This document shows, in pieces, positions 39,043 to 51,174 of a stretch of 64,000 bases of DNA; within the stretch, counting starts at the first letter, position 1; every line of letters starts with the position of its first letter. Source of the stretch: Atopsyche davidsoni (lineage: Eukaryota; Arthropoda; Insecta; Trichoptera; Hydrobiosidae); contig JAILWY010000021.1 of the NCBI GenBank assembly GCA_022113835.1, positions 10,788,001-10,852,000 on the forward strand, written 5' to 3'. Under the pieces are notes generated by a model. It was not told the DNA's origin and did not search any database. It saw only the letters and a program-made list of their open reading frames with translations. The position numbers were made by a program, and so were the translations under genes.

Positions 39043-39363
39043 CACGTCGATGAGCTGCGACAGCTTGAGCTTGATGCAGACGCGCAGCACGTCAGTGGTG
39101 TTGACGACCGGGCGCACGAGCTTGTTGTAGTTGCTGAGCAGGTCGTCGTAGAGGCGCTTGGCGTCGGGGTTGCCGGCCACTGCGGCCTGCGCCACCAGCG
39201 CGCTCAGCAACCAGGCGCGCAGCACCCCTGCAGACAGCCTCTGCGCCCGCAGCCGGAAGCGCGCCACCTGCGCCACCTGCGCCACCCGCGCCACCGGAAA
39301 CTCCATCTCCCCAAATTCAAACACCGAGTCGACGTATCCCATACTCTCCCCAACGAATACCAT
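39043..39363 (-). CDS. Nicotinic acetylcholine receptor alpha subunit, 5' coding exon (alpha4-like)
   Basis: Encodes the start of a cation-conducting synaptic acetylcholine receptor subunit. The conceptual product has a basic/hydrophobic leader ([18 protein letters not shown]) followed by '[19 protein letters not shown]' and '[19 protein letters not shown]', ending 'SQLIDV', the conserved N-terminal alpha helix and beta1 region of insect alpha subunits. The KLVRPVVN...[11 protein letters not shown] pattern fits alpha4 best from memory. NTT is a glycosylation sequon. The exon ends at a textbook donor (GACGTG|GTGAGT, intron from 39,042), exactly where insect receptor genes are interrupted before the NLKNQ exon. 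An in-frame TGA precedes the first ATG (39,363). Met at 39,306 (MEFPV...) has better context and is my preferred start. The leader has a VAQVAQVAR tandem repeat. The remaining exons were not found in the window. Confidence 0.85.
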
Positions 39364-40098
39364 TCACAATACTCACTGCGCTCCGTTTAATTATTTATTG
39401 CGTTGAAACATTATTTTAGCACATACAAAAATATAATCGCGCGTTTACTTCGGCTTGCAATCTCGCAATTATGTAGTATTTAATGTCATAACTTTGTTAC
39501 CCGATAAACTCGCGGCGAGCGCTCTCGGCGGCGGTGTGAATTTATTATCCCGTACTTATACTACTTATACATATAAAAAAAAAATAAAAAAACAACGTTA
39601 TCCTAGTTTTATGTACATCATTTAGAATATAGCTTTATTTCGTCGGGCCATCGGCGCGTAAATGAACTTTTTTTTTTTTTTTTTAATAACCACTACGTAT
39701 TAACGGCTACGGGACCACTAGCTCGAGCTCGAGGATCGCTCGACTATGAACGATCGCTACTGCAAGGAGAGGCGAGCGCCCCGGAGGCTTCAGGGGCGGG
39801 GGCGGGGGCGGGGGCGGCGGGGGCGAGCCCGCGGGTTACGTAAGCGCCAGGAGAGAGTCCTGGCGGCAGGCGGACCCGCGTGGCCCCGTGACCCCGATGC
39901 GCTCCCCACATAACGCAGCCTCGGCCCCCCGGCGGAACTCCTTCTTCTACCCCCGTCTTTTTCTCTAATCCCTTCAACCTCCTTTTGTACAAGTTTTTTT
40001 ACAATTTTTTCCGCAACTTTGCATATTTTCACATTTTCGAACTTTTATATATATATATATATATTACATATACTCAATGCAACAACGTTTTCAGTTTC

Positions 40099-40129
<31 letters not shown>

Positions 40130-40639
40130 TTCACGTTTAGATTTCAACTCAGCGATCGATCATTTGGACTATCAACATTTGCAACAACAACAAAAAACAT
40201 TCGAAACACAGAATTGTTAGTAACGTATTATTGAATAAAGTGTTTTTTTTTTATTTATTTTTTATGATTTTGCACGATCACAGTGATGAAAAGTTTGCGT
40301 TGCACCCTCAAGGAAAACTGTTGTACGTTTTTTTTGCTTGTCGGGGAGCAGCCTCGCGCCTTTTGGGAAATTTGAAAAAGCAGCCGGCGTCACTGGCTGG
40401 CGGTGTCGGGTCGGCTATGGCGGGGCGCGGGGGCGAGCGGACGCCATCCCCGACCGTCGAGGATCTGCCGGCGGAGGTTTTTGAATTCGAAAGTTGGCGG
40501 GTAGGGGTGAGGTGCGAGCCTCGGTGGTGGAGCGCCTGACGTCCCCTCGCGGCGGCGGCCACAGCGCGACTGGGCCCGCCCCCGCCGCGCCCGCGCGCTC
40601 GCCCTCCCGCCCCGGTCATCCCCGGGATGAACTTATGAA
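39364..40639 (-). promoter_or_regulatory. GC-rich upstream region of the receptor gene
   Basis: Directly upstream (minus sense) of the receptor start codons. Two GC-rich islands (about 39,720-39,960 and 40,380-40,625) contain a run of GGGGCG repeats at 39,793-39,827, giving G-quadruplex potential and Sp1/KLF-type sites. Between them lie (TA)n microsatellites (about 40,045-40,070 and 40,100-40,126). Apparent open frames of 60-150 codons in the islands are Pro/Arg/Gly-rich artefacts of GC content. The transcription start could not be placed. Confidence 0.5.
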
Positions 40640-42370
40640 TTTGAATGCCCAGATAAAGGATCTCTGCCCAAATTAGTATGCTGAAATAAGGGTAGATTTT
40701 TACGCATACCATTGTTAAGAAAAAAAAACCTTCTCTGCCAATCAACAACAACGTACCGTATATCATCACTATCTAGCCCTCTACACAGATAAATACATAT
40801 TTGGCGTATATATATATTTTATGTCAAAATTCAAGCTTCATGCTAGCTATACATATTTTATATAAATTTAAGTTCCGAGTTTAAGGACGTCTATCTAAAT
40901 TAATATGTGTAAATTTTTTCGCATACCATTGTTAAGAAAAAAAAACCTTCTCTGCCAATCAACAACGTACCGTATATCATCACTATCCAGCCCTCTACAC
41001 AGATAAATACATATTTGACGTATATATATTTTATATGCCAAAATTCAAGCCTCATGCTATAGCTTTATATTTTATATAAATTTAAGTTCCCAGTTTAAGG
41101 ACCTCTGTATTAATTAATATGCTAAAATAAAGGTAGATTTTCACGCATACCAGTGCTAAGAAAAAAAAAACCTTCTCTGCTAATCAACAACGTACTGTAT
41201 ATCATCACTATCCAGCCCTCTACACAGATAAATACATATTTGACGTATATATACTTTATATGCCAAAATTCAAGCCTCATGCTATAGCTATATATTTTAT
41301 ATAAATTTACGTTCCCAGTTTAAGGACGTCTATCTAAATTAATATGCTGAAATATGTGTAAATTTTTCCGCATACCATTGTTAAGAAATAAAAACCTTCT
41401 CTGCCAATCAACAACGTACCGTATATCATCACTATCCAGCCCTCTACACAGATAAATACATATTTGACGTATATATATTTTATATGCCAAAATTCAAGCC
41501 TCATGCTATAGCTTTATATTTTATATAAATTTAAGTTCCCAGTTTAAGGATCTCTGTATTAATTAATATGCTAAAATAAGGGTAGATTTTTACGCATACC
41601 AGTGCTAAGAAAAAAAAAACTTCTCTGCTAATCAACAACTTACCGTATATCATCACTATCCAGCCCTCTACACAGATAAATACATATTTGACGTATATAT
41701 ATATTTTATATGCCAATATTCAAGCCTCATGCTAAAGCTATATATTTTATATAAATTTAAGTTCCCAGTTTAAGGACCTCTGTCTCAATTAATATGCTAA
41801 AATAAGGGTAGATTTTTCCGCATACCATTGTTAAAAAAAAAAAACTTCTCTGCCAATCGAAAACAACGTGCCGTATATCAACACTGATAATCACTATCCA
41901 AACCTCTACACAGATAAACAAAAAGAAACATTTTCATTTTAGTATATTTGACGTATATATATTGTATACGTCCGTAGCTAAAGATTTATTTTCACCCCTT
42001 GCCAAAATTCAACCCTCATGCAATAGAATAGCTAAATCAATTTTTTTAAATTTAAGTTCCCAGTTTAAGGACATCTGTCTTAATCAATATGCTAAAATAA
42101 GGGTAGATTTTTCCGCATAAAAACACTGATAATAATTAACAAGCCCCCTTCACAAACAAACAAAAAGTAACACATTGAAAATAATTCTGATTGTATTATA
42201 TTTGACGTATATGTATGTTATACGTCCGTAGCTATAAATTTATTCTTAACCTTGGCCAAAATTCAAACCTTACGTAATAGCTTTATCATTTTTTTTTTAT
42301 TTAAATGTTCAGTTTGAAGACCTAAAATTAGTATGCCAAAATAAGGGTAAAATTTTAAAATACAATTAAT
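40640..42370. repeat. ~223-bp tandem satellite array, about 7.5 units
   Basis: The GCATACCA landmark recurs at about 40,703, 40,921, 41,143, 41,370, 41,593 and 41,820, and as a decayed GCATAAAA at 42,114, giving spacings of 218-227 and one of ~294. Each unit has CCTTCTCTGCCAATCAAC, CCGTATATCATCACTATCC, CAGCCCTCTACACAGATAAA, TTGACGTATATATA and AAGTTCCCAGTTTAAGGAC. Units at the far end (42,000-42,370) are diverged or interrupted. No unit encodes a protein. Confidence 0.92.
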
Positions 42371-42625
42371 AAATTAATAAAACTTCTCGGGAAATCAAAA
42401 ACGAAAAATTAATAAAATTTACTCCTCTTTTCTAAGCATCTAAATAAAACCCTTGGTTAAAACCAGAATCATGATTAATCAGTTAAGTTTCCACATCATT
42501 TCTATTTCATCAAAGCTATTTCAGTACACCTGTTTAATTAATCACTTCATAGATGTACTATTTTAGATTTTGTGTTTTTTTAAACTCAAGCTTTGAAAAG
42601 TATAACACTAAGGTACAAATTTTGT

Positions 42626-43307
42626 TTAATTGGTTATTATATTAATTTAGATTAATGTCAATCAGAATGCGTTTTTATTTACCCATGCAGGTATTAGTAT
42701 GTTTATGTGATTAAGCACATTTTTTCATACATTGAAAACGATTAAAGAAAACTCTCAGAAAATATCATCGTGACTTGTGAGGGATTCGAACCCACATCCC
42801 CAAGCTTTCATGGCCGGTGCAATCCCTCACAAGTCACGATGATATTTTCTGAGAGTTTTCTTTAATCGTTTTCAATGTATGAAAAAATGTGCTTAATCAC
42901 ATAAACATACTAATACCTGCATGGGTAAATAAAAACGCATTCTGATTGACATTAATCTAAATTAATATAATTGAATGGTGCGCGACTCGGCTAAACATCA
43001 ATAGATTTTAAAAATAATAATAACCAGATTTGGATATAAAAATGCTTCACTTGTTACTTTAATTAAAAAGTCCAGTGTTTGCAAATCATTAAATATTGAT
43101 TAGCCCGAGCATATTAGTTCATATGTAGAATATGATTATCAAAAATTCTCACTAAATTGCAGTGGCTTGTTAGCATAGTTGGATAAATGCACCGGCCATG
43201 AAAGCTTGGGGATGTGGGTTCGAATCCCTCACAAGTCACGATGATATTTTCTGAGAGTTTTCTTTAATCGTTTTCAATGTATGAAAAAATGTGCTTAATT
43301 GGTTATT
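42626..43307 (-). mobile_element. Composite inverted SINE insertion with 13-bp TSD
   Basis: TTAATTGGTTATT occurs at 42626-42638 and 43295-43307. Between them, 42636-42786 and 42821-42971 are 151-nt inverted arms with no mismatch that I found, around a 34-nt loop holding a fragment of the antisense tRNA-like region. A sense full head (from GGTGCGCGACTCGGC, 42,977), a tRNA-like region (A box TTAGCATAGTTGG, B box GGTTCGAATCCC near 43,218) and a tail cut at GTGC follow. The tail-to-head junction equals that of the 10-kb insertion, so both derive from one composite source or mechanism. Confidence 0.88.
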
Positions 43308-46300
43308 GTTTAATAAAAAAAAAAACAATATATTTATCGTGTGTTTTATTAAAAAAATTAAACCATTTTCTGCACTTAACAAACAAAAATCCTTACATTC
43401 TACGTATATTTAATATTAAATTGAATTTTCACTATCATGTCAAAAGTAATTTCATTAAAACAACTCCATGCTAGAGTTTGCGTTGAAAAAAATTGTAGAT
43501 TGTTAAAACGCTCGTACATTTGAAAGTTTTTTCAGATCCCAGGTTTTGAGAATATATGAGTCTGGATGCTTTGTACGAAAGTCTTACAAAATTTCCTATG
43601 TTATCGTGTTTGAAAGGGTGCACAGATGACTCAAAAGAATTCTCCTCTCACAGTAGTAAGGATATCTATGCCAAACTGGCTTAATTTGTAATTCTCCGTG
43701 TGTAAACAACAAATATGGACAACCTAATAGCCAGAATATGGCTTAAATGACTGAGTAGTCCTTAAAAGTATTTTCTATTTGTTGGCAATGTAGATAATTA
43801 ATTTATTTGCACCTTCAGAATTCTTAACAGGAATGGCAATATAACTCGCTTGATTGAGTTCTATTTGCTAATGTTTTTACAATAAATTATTTTCGTTTTT
43901 AGTTAAAAATGTTCTGTCTATACAACACGATATTTTTTTGTATATTCTACCTTGTCGTTTTAGGAAACGACAGATATTTATCTGACTTCCTGTACGCCGC
44001 GCAAACGTCCTAAAGTTTTCTGCTGTTGGCAAAGAACTCGTTCTATTATGACCAGTCTGGCGATATTGATATTTTTGCAAATAATCTTAATAATTTTATC
44101 AGACTTTAAAACACTCATATACATATTATATATATATATGCAGCATAAAATTACTCTATAAAAAGACATCAATCAAAAATATCAATTCGACAAATATTGT
44201 AATGAAATTTATTCCCCCGTATATACGGTACCATCAAATTATATTTCTGCGAAATATTAAATTTATTTCTTTCAGCGCAGGAAGTACAGAAGCATATAAA
44301 TTGCAATTGCAAATTTCAGTGGCTGTACTAAATACTTTTCATGGAGTTTTGCTCTCTCATGCATGCATATTTTTATAATGAAGAAATTGTTCTCACAGAG
44401 TCCAGCTGGTTTCCCGTTCCCATTATTCACCCCGAGGCAGGGGGTTGCAGCCCCGGGCGGGTGCATTGTGGCGAGTCGCAGTCGGACTGAAAAGGCTTTC
44501 CAGACAAATGGGTGCTCAAGTCTGGAGGCTGCCGATACACCGCATACTGCCTCCGCATCCGAAATCCAATGCAACTTGACTGCCCGCAATTACAGCTCAA
44601 TCCCTGACTCAGTATTACCTACTCATATAATTACCCCAAGTGTTAAAATATACATATCATACACGTATTTATGTATGAAAAATGTGGAAAGTACTTGGTG
44701 GAACTCTCTCACACTTGCGTATCATCTTTATAACCATAATAAAGACACATGTATTTATCATTTAATTATCGAAGATAATGCCTTCGTCTTGTACAAATGG
44801 TCATGATGATATCTTGAAAAATCACTTTTAGAGGCTTTGATCTTTTTTTCCGCTTTTTAGCGCTTTCAGTTATCAAACTTATTATATTATCCTACAGCAG
44901 GCTTTATTTTCAAGATTTATCTGTCATTCAAGTAACGAATTGAACCCATTTTTTTATTGCTTGATTTATACTAGAGAAGACAAAATCTCTTTGTTAATTT
45001 AATCTGTGGGTGTTTTTAATAAAATTTTAATGTCATCTTACTTTTTCTAGATTGATGTTTTTTAATAGCTTTGTTTCTGTGAAATTTAAAAAGTAAAATT
45101 AATATAAGTCGTAAAATTTTCGAAATATTACGATAAACATTGTTTTGTGAATTCGCTAGCATAGCAGCTCGACGATACGTTTATAAATTTTAATATTAAA
45201 ATACACAAAAATAGTAATAATTATCAACATTGTTACAGCATATGTGATATTAACACAAGTTACTTCTTGGATTTCTTAGAAAATTGTAGTCAATTTTAAT
45301 ATTTTCTGTGTTGTTTTCATGTATGACATAAATCAGTATCGAGATAGCAAATTTGTAAGAATGCTTAATAAATCATTTCAAACATTTTTTCCTTTATTGC
45401 CGTTTTATGTGCTTTATTACCAATACAATGCAGATATACCACGATGCAGTTGGCAAACGTTCGAATTTTTTAGGCAGATGCTTCGACCGAATGTCTGTCG
45501 AGTAAATTATTACAGTGACTCAAACTGTTAAAGTTATTTCAGAGTAATAAAGAAGACAAACGCAACCGAATAAATTCTTCGTTTTGTTTTAATGCTACAA
45601 AAATATTTTGACACTTTAAGTGTATATTTTTTAAATAAAAATGAACGTGATAATAAAGGTGGTGTATGAAGCTACATGTCTACTGTGTATGGCACAGTAG
45701 ATTAGTGTCACATACGATTCGCTTTGATCTCGGTTCCACTCCACCACACGAACTATACATATCAATGCTCTTCTCTTCAGAATATTTCTGAAGGTTCTGT
45801 CAGTGAATGCGGGCGTCTAACTCAACTCTGTAATCGTAGAATTAATAATTAACTATAACTTTAACAACGTGGTTAGTTGGTGATGACGTCATGAGCTAAG
45901 CAGCTCACATCCTGGAATGCTAACGAATGTCAGGACACGCTGAAACTGTTCCTGTAATGCTTCGATTTTTTTTAGCGCTATTGAATATAATATCTATGAG
46001 GTTAGTCCAGCAATAAAATGTTAAGCTGAAATAATGTTTCGATTCATTTAACGTCATTCTTCAGTAGATTCACTTTTTTCGTGAGGCATAATCGGCTCAC
46101 GTCCGCTTTTACTAACCAACGCCAAAAAGCTCCAAGTCATAGGGGATAATATCACAAGTTATTGCAGATAAAGTTCGTTACAGTTAATAGCCACAAAATA
46201 TTACCGGATATATATAGTAAGTAGCGAAGCGAGAAATACACAATAGACGTGTGTGGGTGAATACTTCGGATTCGTTCAGTATTAAAACGCTAATTTAATG

Positions 46301-49300
46301 TAATGACAATATATTCAGTTGTGGCAAATTCCTTCCAGTTGTGTGATTTGCATAGCAGACATATGGACGGAGTATTTCGAGTTTTATTTACTAGATTCTA
46401 ATGTATTATTTCAGGATGTATGTTTTGCTGAATAAGGCACCGACCGGCCTTCCCCTAAGCCCGCACGCTCGACTAAACTTGCTTGGGAAATTCATTAACG
46501 ATCCTATAGCTATCTACTTGTAGGCCGAGTCTCCGTACAATAGATCCTGCCACATCGGCTATCTCTAATGTCTGTTCTTTCTTTTTTATAATATTGATTA
46601 TTGCACAAAGAAACGCTGGCCCTAAACGATATGAGAATGTATTCTTATTTTCACGAAGATGGTGAATGAACAACAATAATTAAAATAATGTTTTAGTATC
46701 CATTTACACAGGCTTAAGAAGCAGAATTTTTTTGGTTTTAAAACGATGTTAACATAAAAGTTTTACACGTGCTTAAAAAAAGCTTTGTATGGTTTTAAAA
46801 ATTAAGACAACAGTATTGATTCCATTTCGATAAGGGAAGTATTTAATTTCAAGTAGTTTAAACTTTACAAACTTCATTACTCTTTAACAATAGAAGACTG
46901 CATGTAGTAGATCGAGGTAAGTTATACATTTTTATAGCAAGTAAGTTTTGTTTTGGTGTTGACCTGGTTGTATACAATACAATCACAGAAAGCTTATAAC
47001 AAAGAGGATTTGTTTTCAAAAGCTTTTCATTTTTTATTATAAACTATGAGAGGTTTTGGGATCTACAAAATATGTTAAGAAGAAAATATCAGGTGAAAAA
47101 GCCTCAACATCAAGCTTATAGCGCTTACTTGTGAAATCTCGGATAAAAAAACATTGTTGTTTGACATGGATGAAAAGTATATTCGGTAAAAATCATAGAA
47201 AATAAGTTTTTTTTTTTAAAAACGAACTTATCCAACCTTGGATTTACTACTCTGTTATAATGGTTTATTCATGCGAAGACGATTCCGGCTTCCTGTGATG
47301 GTAAAACAGTAGAATATTCAGGATTAAACACCTAAAACGGGAGGAATTCGATTCCGATTAACGGAATGAGGGATTTATAGCCTCCACCCAACAGATCCTG
47401 TGGCCCCAGTCAGGTCGTCACTTATATATTACCAGTTTATCAACATTTTTTGTAGAACCACCTGAACACACCAAGGAGTTTTTATACATATAAATTTTTA
47501 TTATTCATTAAAAATATTTCTCAAGTAACACAATATACCCCGATTTGTAAATAAATTAATAAAATATTATATATAAAACTATGTATTAGCTTTTCAAGTA
47601 ATGTACTAAAGCTATCGGTCGTTTTGTACGTAGATAAATATTTATAATTCAAAGTTTGACGAGCATCGCGTGTCTGTCTGCGAACGCCTCGGAGTGTTCA
47701 GGAGCCGAGATGCGGCTGCCTCGGCAAAGGGGAAGTTTTCAGGGTGGACCAGCCCTCGACTCAGACCCGAGTTATATCTACCCCCGGCACTATAGATTAA
47801 GGGGGGGGTCTCCCAGATAGGGGTCGCTATAAGTAGGACGCTTAATCTTGGGTGGCTGTGGCGCCATCTTAAATTAACGATTTTGGTATTGGTTTCAGTT
47901 ATGACGTAAACTTATGGACTCTCTGTGAAATGCGAATGAATTTTCTAGTTGGAAATTTATTTAAGGTGCAACGACGGGAAAAGTACAAAAGCATTGCGCT
48001 TTGATTGGATATTCTTCCATATTAACAAGTTTTTAAAAATTTAAATATATGAGCTGACCAATGAAATATTGTACCTCAGGCACCAGGTATAAAGTTTTAA
48101 AATTGTAATAAAAATAAGCTATATTCTTAATATTTAATAAGCAACTATGAATGGTGAATTCAAACAACTAATTCATTAACATTATTCATCAAAATTAGAT
48201 TTAACGCGTTGTAATTTTTATTTACTTTAATTGTGTAATATTAAAATGTTGTTTGCTCAATTTGCCTGTTTTTTCATAATACATAAGATTTATTGGCGTA
48301 AAATTAAACAATAAAAAAAATACTAATAACAACGTAATATACGCCGCACCATTACAGTTGAGTTCTCGCAAAACACCATCTCGTTAATCAATAAATCACA
48401 ATAAATATCACGTCAAATATTCTTTTGTTCAATTTATTTCAACCTGACGTGGAGCCGCAAATTTCCAATATCATAATGAAAATATTTCTCGACACGGTGG
48501 GTATCGTTTGCACAGGGTGTTTCAACAAAAATATCGAATAGATATTTTTTGATGCTGATAATTGGAAGTACTTGAAAAATTGTGGCATCTTTGTATCAAA
48601 GAAATCTTAGATATATAGTATTTTTGAATTGAAATCCAATATCTATAGTAAAGACCACCTACACAGTTGGATTTTTTTAACACATGAAATCATGTCTTCA
48701 TTAATTATCTTTTTCATAATTTTGACAATATCATTTATGCGTTTTGTATCTTTTTAATTTATAAAGGTTGAATTAAAACATTTTTTAAAATAGTCCACAA
48801 GTCCACTCAACAGCAATGCTTATTAGAGTCAGAAACACGTTAGAAGTTGATATTTTGAATACTGGGGGTCTACTGAAGACAGAAAAATTCAGCACCTGGT
48901 ACACAGGACGGAAAGTTTGGGGACCTCTGCCCTGCGCTATCGGGTTGGCTTGCAGCGGCGTAGCAAATGGGCCAACGAGCAAGCTGGCTGCGGTGCGGCA
49001 CCGGAGCCACGCGATTGACCGCAGAATCCATTTTCTGATATAATCTCCGTGCTGCTAGCCGATGAGCGCACGCGGAGCGCTGCTGCTAATTGATTTCACA
49101 TCAGCTGTTCAATATGCAAATTAAAATTACCTGTACCTGATTTCGATTCTTTGAAAAGTATACATTCACGTTTACTGCTGAATATATTGCTTTCAGTAAA
49201 TTCTAATTAGTTATCCGTGCTCTGTTTATATTTTTAGGTGCTCTGTAATCAATGTTTAGATTATTAAAGCTTTGGTTGTTTTCTGCTTGTTAAAAAACCT

Positions 49301-49910
49301 TTACTTATAATAGATCTCATCATCATTTGGACTCCATTAATATATTAATTACAGATAAACTTTTTGTATAAATAATTTATTTGACAATTTCTCTTTGTTT
49401 ATTTAAATAATTAGTAAATGTTTATAAATAATATAATTTCATGCGTTAAACTCGAGCATTTCATCCTGAAGCCATTCCGCATTTTTCTCTCTCGCTTTTC
49501 TTCTGACCCTTTTGCATTTCTTTATCCGTTTTCGTTATCAACGATCCATTTAGTAAACCGAAACATAAGCCTAACGGCCGTTAAAGAGCGAACCGCTCGA
49601 AATGCAAGTTAAGGCGTCATGCATAATGCATTTAGATGGTTCTCAAATTACCCTTCGATTTTTCCACCCTTAGTTAAAAATTCCTCTATAATCTACCACT
49701 GCCATCTTTTGACCTTACTACAAACTATAATTCTACACAAAAGCATTATAGTCTATTATTTTTTTTTATATATTTAAATTATTAAGTACACGTGTTTTTT
49801 TTAATTTTTTTTCTTCAAAGTTAATGATAGAATTTGATTATTATTTTTTTTGCAAATAATAAACTGCCATCTGTATAAATTTCTTCACAACAACAGAGGC
49901 TCTCTAACAA
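43308..49910. other. Intergenic DNA between two minus-strand genes
   Basis: Separates the upstream side of the receptor gene from the 3' end of the seven-exon gene. GC-richer unique blocks lie at about 44,390-44,640 (long frames open on both strands, none family-like), 46,420-46,580, 47,640-47,850 and 48,890-49,080. They may be regulatory. An ATTAAA polyadenylation-type hexamer on the minus strand (49,800-49,805), about 105 bp past the stop codon at 49,911, could end the seven-exon gene. The rest is AT-rich. Confidence 0.45.
45690..45765 (+). repeat. tRNA-like SINE head or pseudogene
   Basis: TGGCACAGTAG (45690-45700) fits a pol III A box and GGTTCCACTCC (45732-45742) fits a B box, about 40 nt apart, with ACATACGATTCGCTTTGATC between. 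It differs from the family at 10 and 43 kb. The arms do not give a clean cloverleaf, so a SINE promoter is likelier than a tRNA gene. Confidence 0.45.
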
Positions 49911-50127
49911 CTACCCCTTCTCTCCTTTCCGTTCAGCGTTAGGTGTCGCCCGCTTCATCCGGTTGGTTTTGCTACTCGACAACAGCTGTCTCATGTCGCA
50001 ATCACCGTAAAGAGTCTCGCAGTCGGCCTTGGCGAGTCCGAGAGCACAAGCCCTCAGGGAATCCAGCATGATGGACGTGGATGGAGAACCGATCAGGAAG
50101 CGGCTCGAGAGCCAACTCATTCCGAGG
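49911..50127 (-). CDS. Unrecognised membrane/secreted protein gene, last coding exon
   Basis: Follows an acceptor TTTTTACAG at 50,128 and completes a Gly codon split with the exon at 50,823. It encodes 71 residues and TAG (49,911-49,913). It begins 'LGMSWLSSRFLIGSPSTSIM' and has 'LDSLRACALGLAKADCETLY' followed by GDCDM, contributing three cysteines, then a basic tail ERKGEKG with an RMKR dibasic/furin-like site. With the previous exon it forms a conserved-looking cysteine module. I do not recognise the family; this looks like one of the insect-specific proteins of unknown function. Confidence 0.75.
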
Positions 50128-50330
50128 CTGTAAAAAGATTTTGTAAATAAAAAATACAATATGGAAATTCTTTCAAAGTAAAGATATGAAAGAATTATTA
50201 AATCGATTTTTTTCACTTGTGACAACATTAAATTTTATTTTTATTTTTGTGAATCTATATATTTTTTTAATAACATATCATTGAGCAGTATCAACTACTT
50301 TTTGTCAAAAACATATATGTAGTATAAATG

Positions 50331-50730
50331 TTAACACACTAAAGGCGGGGCGGGTACTAGTACCCGTTTCGCGGACTGCGCGTATTAATACCTTTTTGAA
50401 TGTGTTTACTCTTAAAGCGGCAGAAGGTCATTTTACTATTTAGTTTTACAGCTCGTAATGTTTGTTTAGACTCGTCAACGTTACTTCTACCAATACTGTC
50501 CAGTGATTCTGAACAAAGTGACAATGAAGAAGTGGAGTGGTAATGATAATCCTCCAATTATTGAACAATTTTTAGGACAAAGTGGTGTTGTTGTGATGCC
50601 AAGCAATCCGCAAAGTATGTATGAAGTGGTTCAACTTTTTATAGGAAACGATTTATTTGACTACATGCAAATCAAAGAGTGTATAGACTAGATTTCGCAC
50701 GCGCAATTTTACCCGCTTAAAGTGTGTTAA
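50331..50730 (+). mobile_element. piggyBac-type miniature element
   Basis: Flanked by TTAA at both ends (50331-50334, 50727-50730), the piggyBac target duplication. The ends begin CACACT(A/T)(A/T)A(G/A)GCGGG in opposite orientation (imperfect ~14-bp terminal repeats), with GCGCG-containing subterminal motifs inside each end. The interior retains a fragment of transposase N-terminus: an acidic 'SSDSEQSDNEEVEW' in one frame and, after a frameshift and stop, 'PPIIEQFLGQSGVVVMPS' to 'LFIGNDLFDYM' (about 50,550-50,670) in another. It sits in the last intron of the minus-strand gene. Non-autonomous. Confidence 0.85.
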
Positions 50731-50822
50731 TATGACATGCATGAAATGTAGACGTTTTATCAAACATTTTTATTGATAACAGCATAAAAATAACATTAAA
50801 TAAAATAAATGTATATTCGTAC

Positions 50823-51085
50823 CCCCATACAGGAATCCATATTTTCTGGTTCCCCTCGAGCGTCCTGGAGTACCTGTTGTCGTCGCACATGGTCCTCCGC
50901 AGACAGGCCCCGTCGTCCCGAGCTGCTGCGGTGCCAGCCTCGATGGAAGTCAACACTCGGCGCGCCAGCTCGTTGATGGCTCCGTGAGGGTTGGGAGACG
51001 CGGCATCGCGCCGGAAGCGGATCTCGTCGAAGGTCTCCGCCTCGCCGGGGTTGTCTACCATCTGCATCATTGCCGTCGGCTTATT
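50823..51085 (-). CDS. Unrecognised membrane/secreted protein gene, penultimate exon
   Basis: Acceptor ATTCCAG before 51,085; donor TGGGG|GTACGA at 50,822; 263 nt ending two bases into a Gly codon. The peptide runs from 'NKPTAMMQMVDNPGEAETFD' through 'HGAINELARRVLTSIEAG' and 'DDGACLRRTMCDDNRYSRTL' to 'EGNQKIWIPVW'. It has two cysteines in a CX5C arrangement (CLRRTMC) and a mixed-charge helix. The frame continues cleanly into the last exon as IWIPVWGLGMSWL. An alternative in-phase donor (CCT|GTATGG, 50,830) would break the phase of the next exon, so I rejected it. Confidence 0.78.
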
Positions 51086-51174
51086 CTGGAATTACATTTG
51101 CGAAATCATCAAACTTGTTCATGGTTTTCAAGCGTGATACAGTAACCGTGCTTATGTGGTATGTTACTGCCTAC

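Noticed and set aside
39744..40769. Several 60-153-codon frames on both strands upstream of the receptor exon
   Set aside because: They overlap each other in opposite senses within GC-rich DNA, are low-complexity and include (TA)n microsatellites. Treated as promoter-region artefacts.
44272..44806. 105- and 147-codon overlapping frames on opposite strands
   Set aside because: A GC-richer block with few stops on either strand. No recognised family, no exon borders, and the plus frame runs into AT-rich filler.
46473..46676. 67-codon minus frame with protein-like texture (LEIADVAGSIVRRLGLQVDS)
   Set aside because: Possibly a scrap of a retroelement or old gene, but the frame stops on both sides and I could not tie it to a family.
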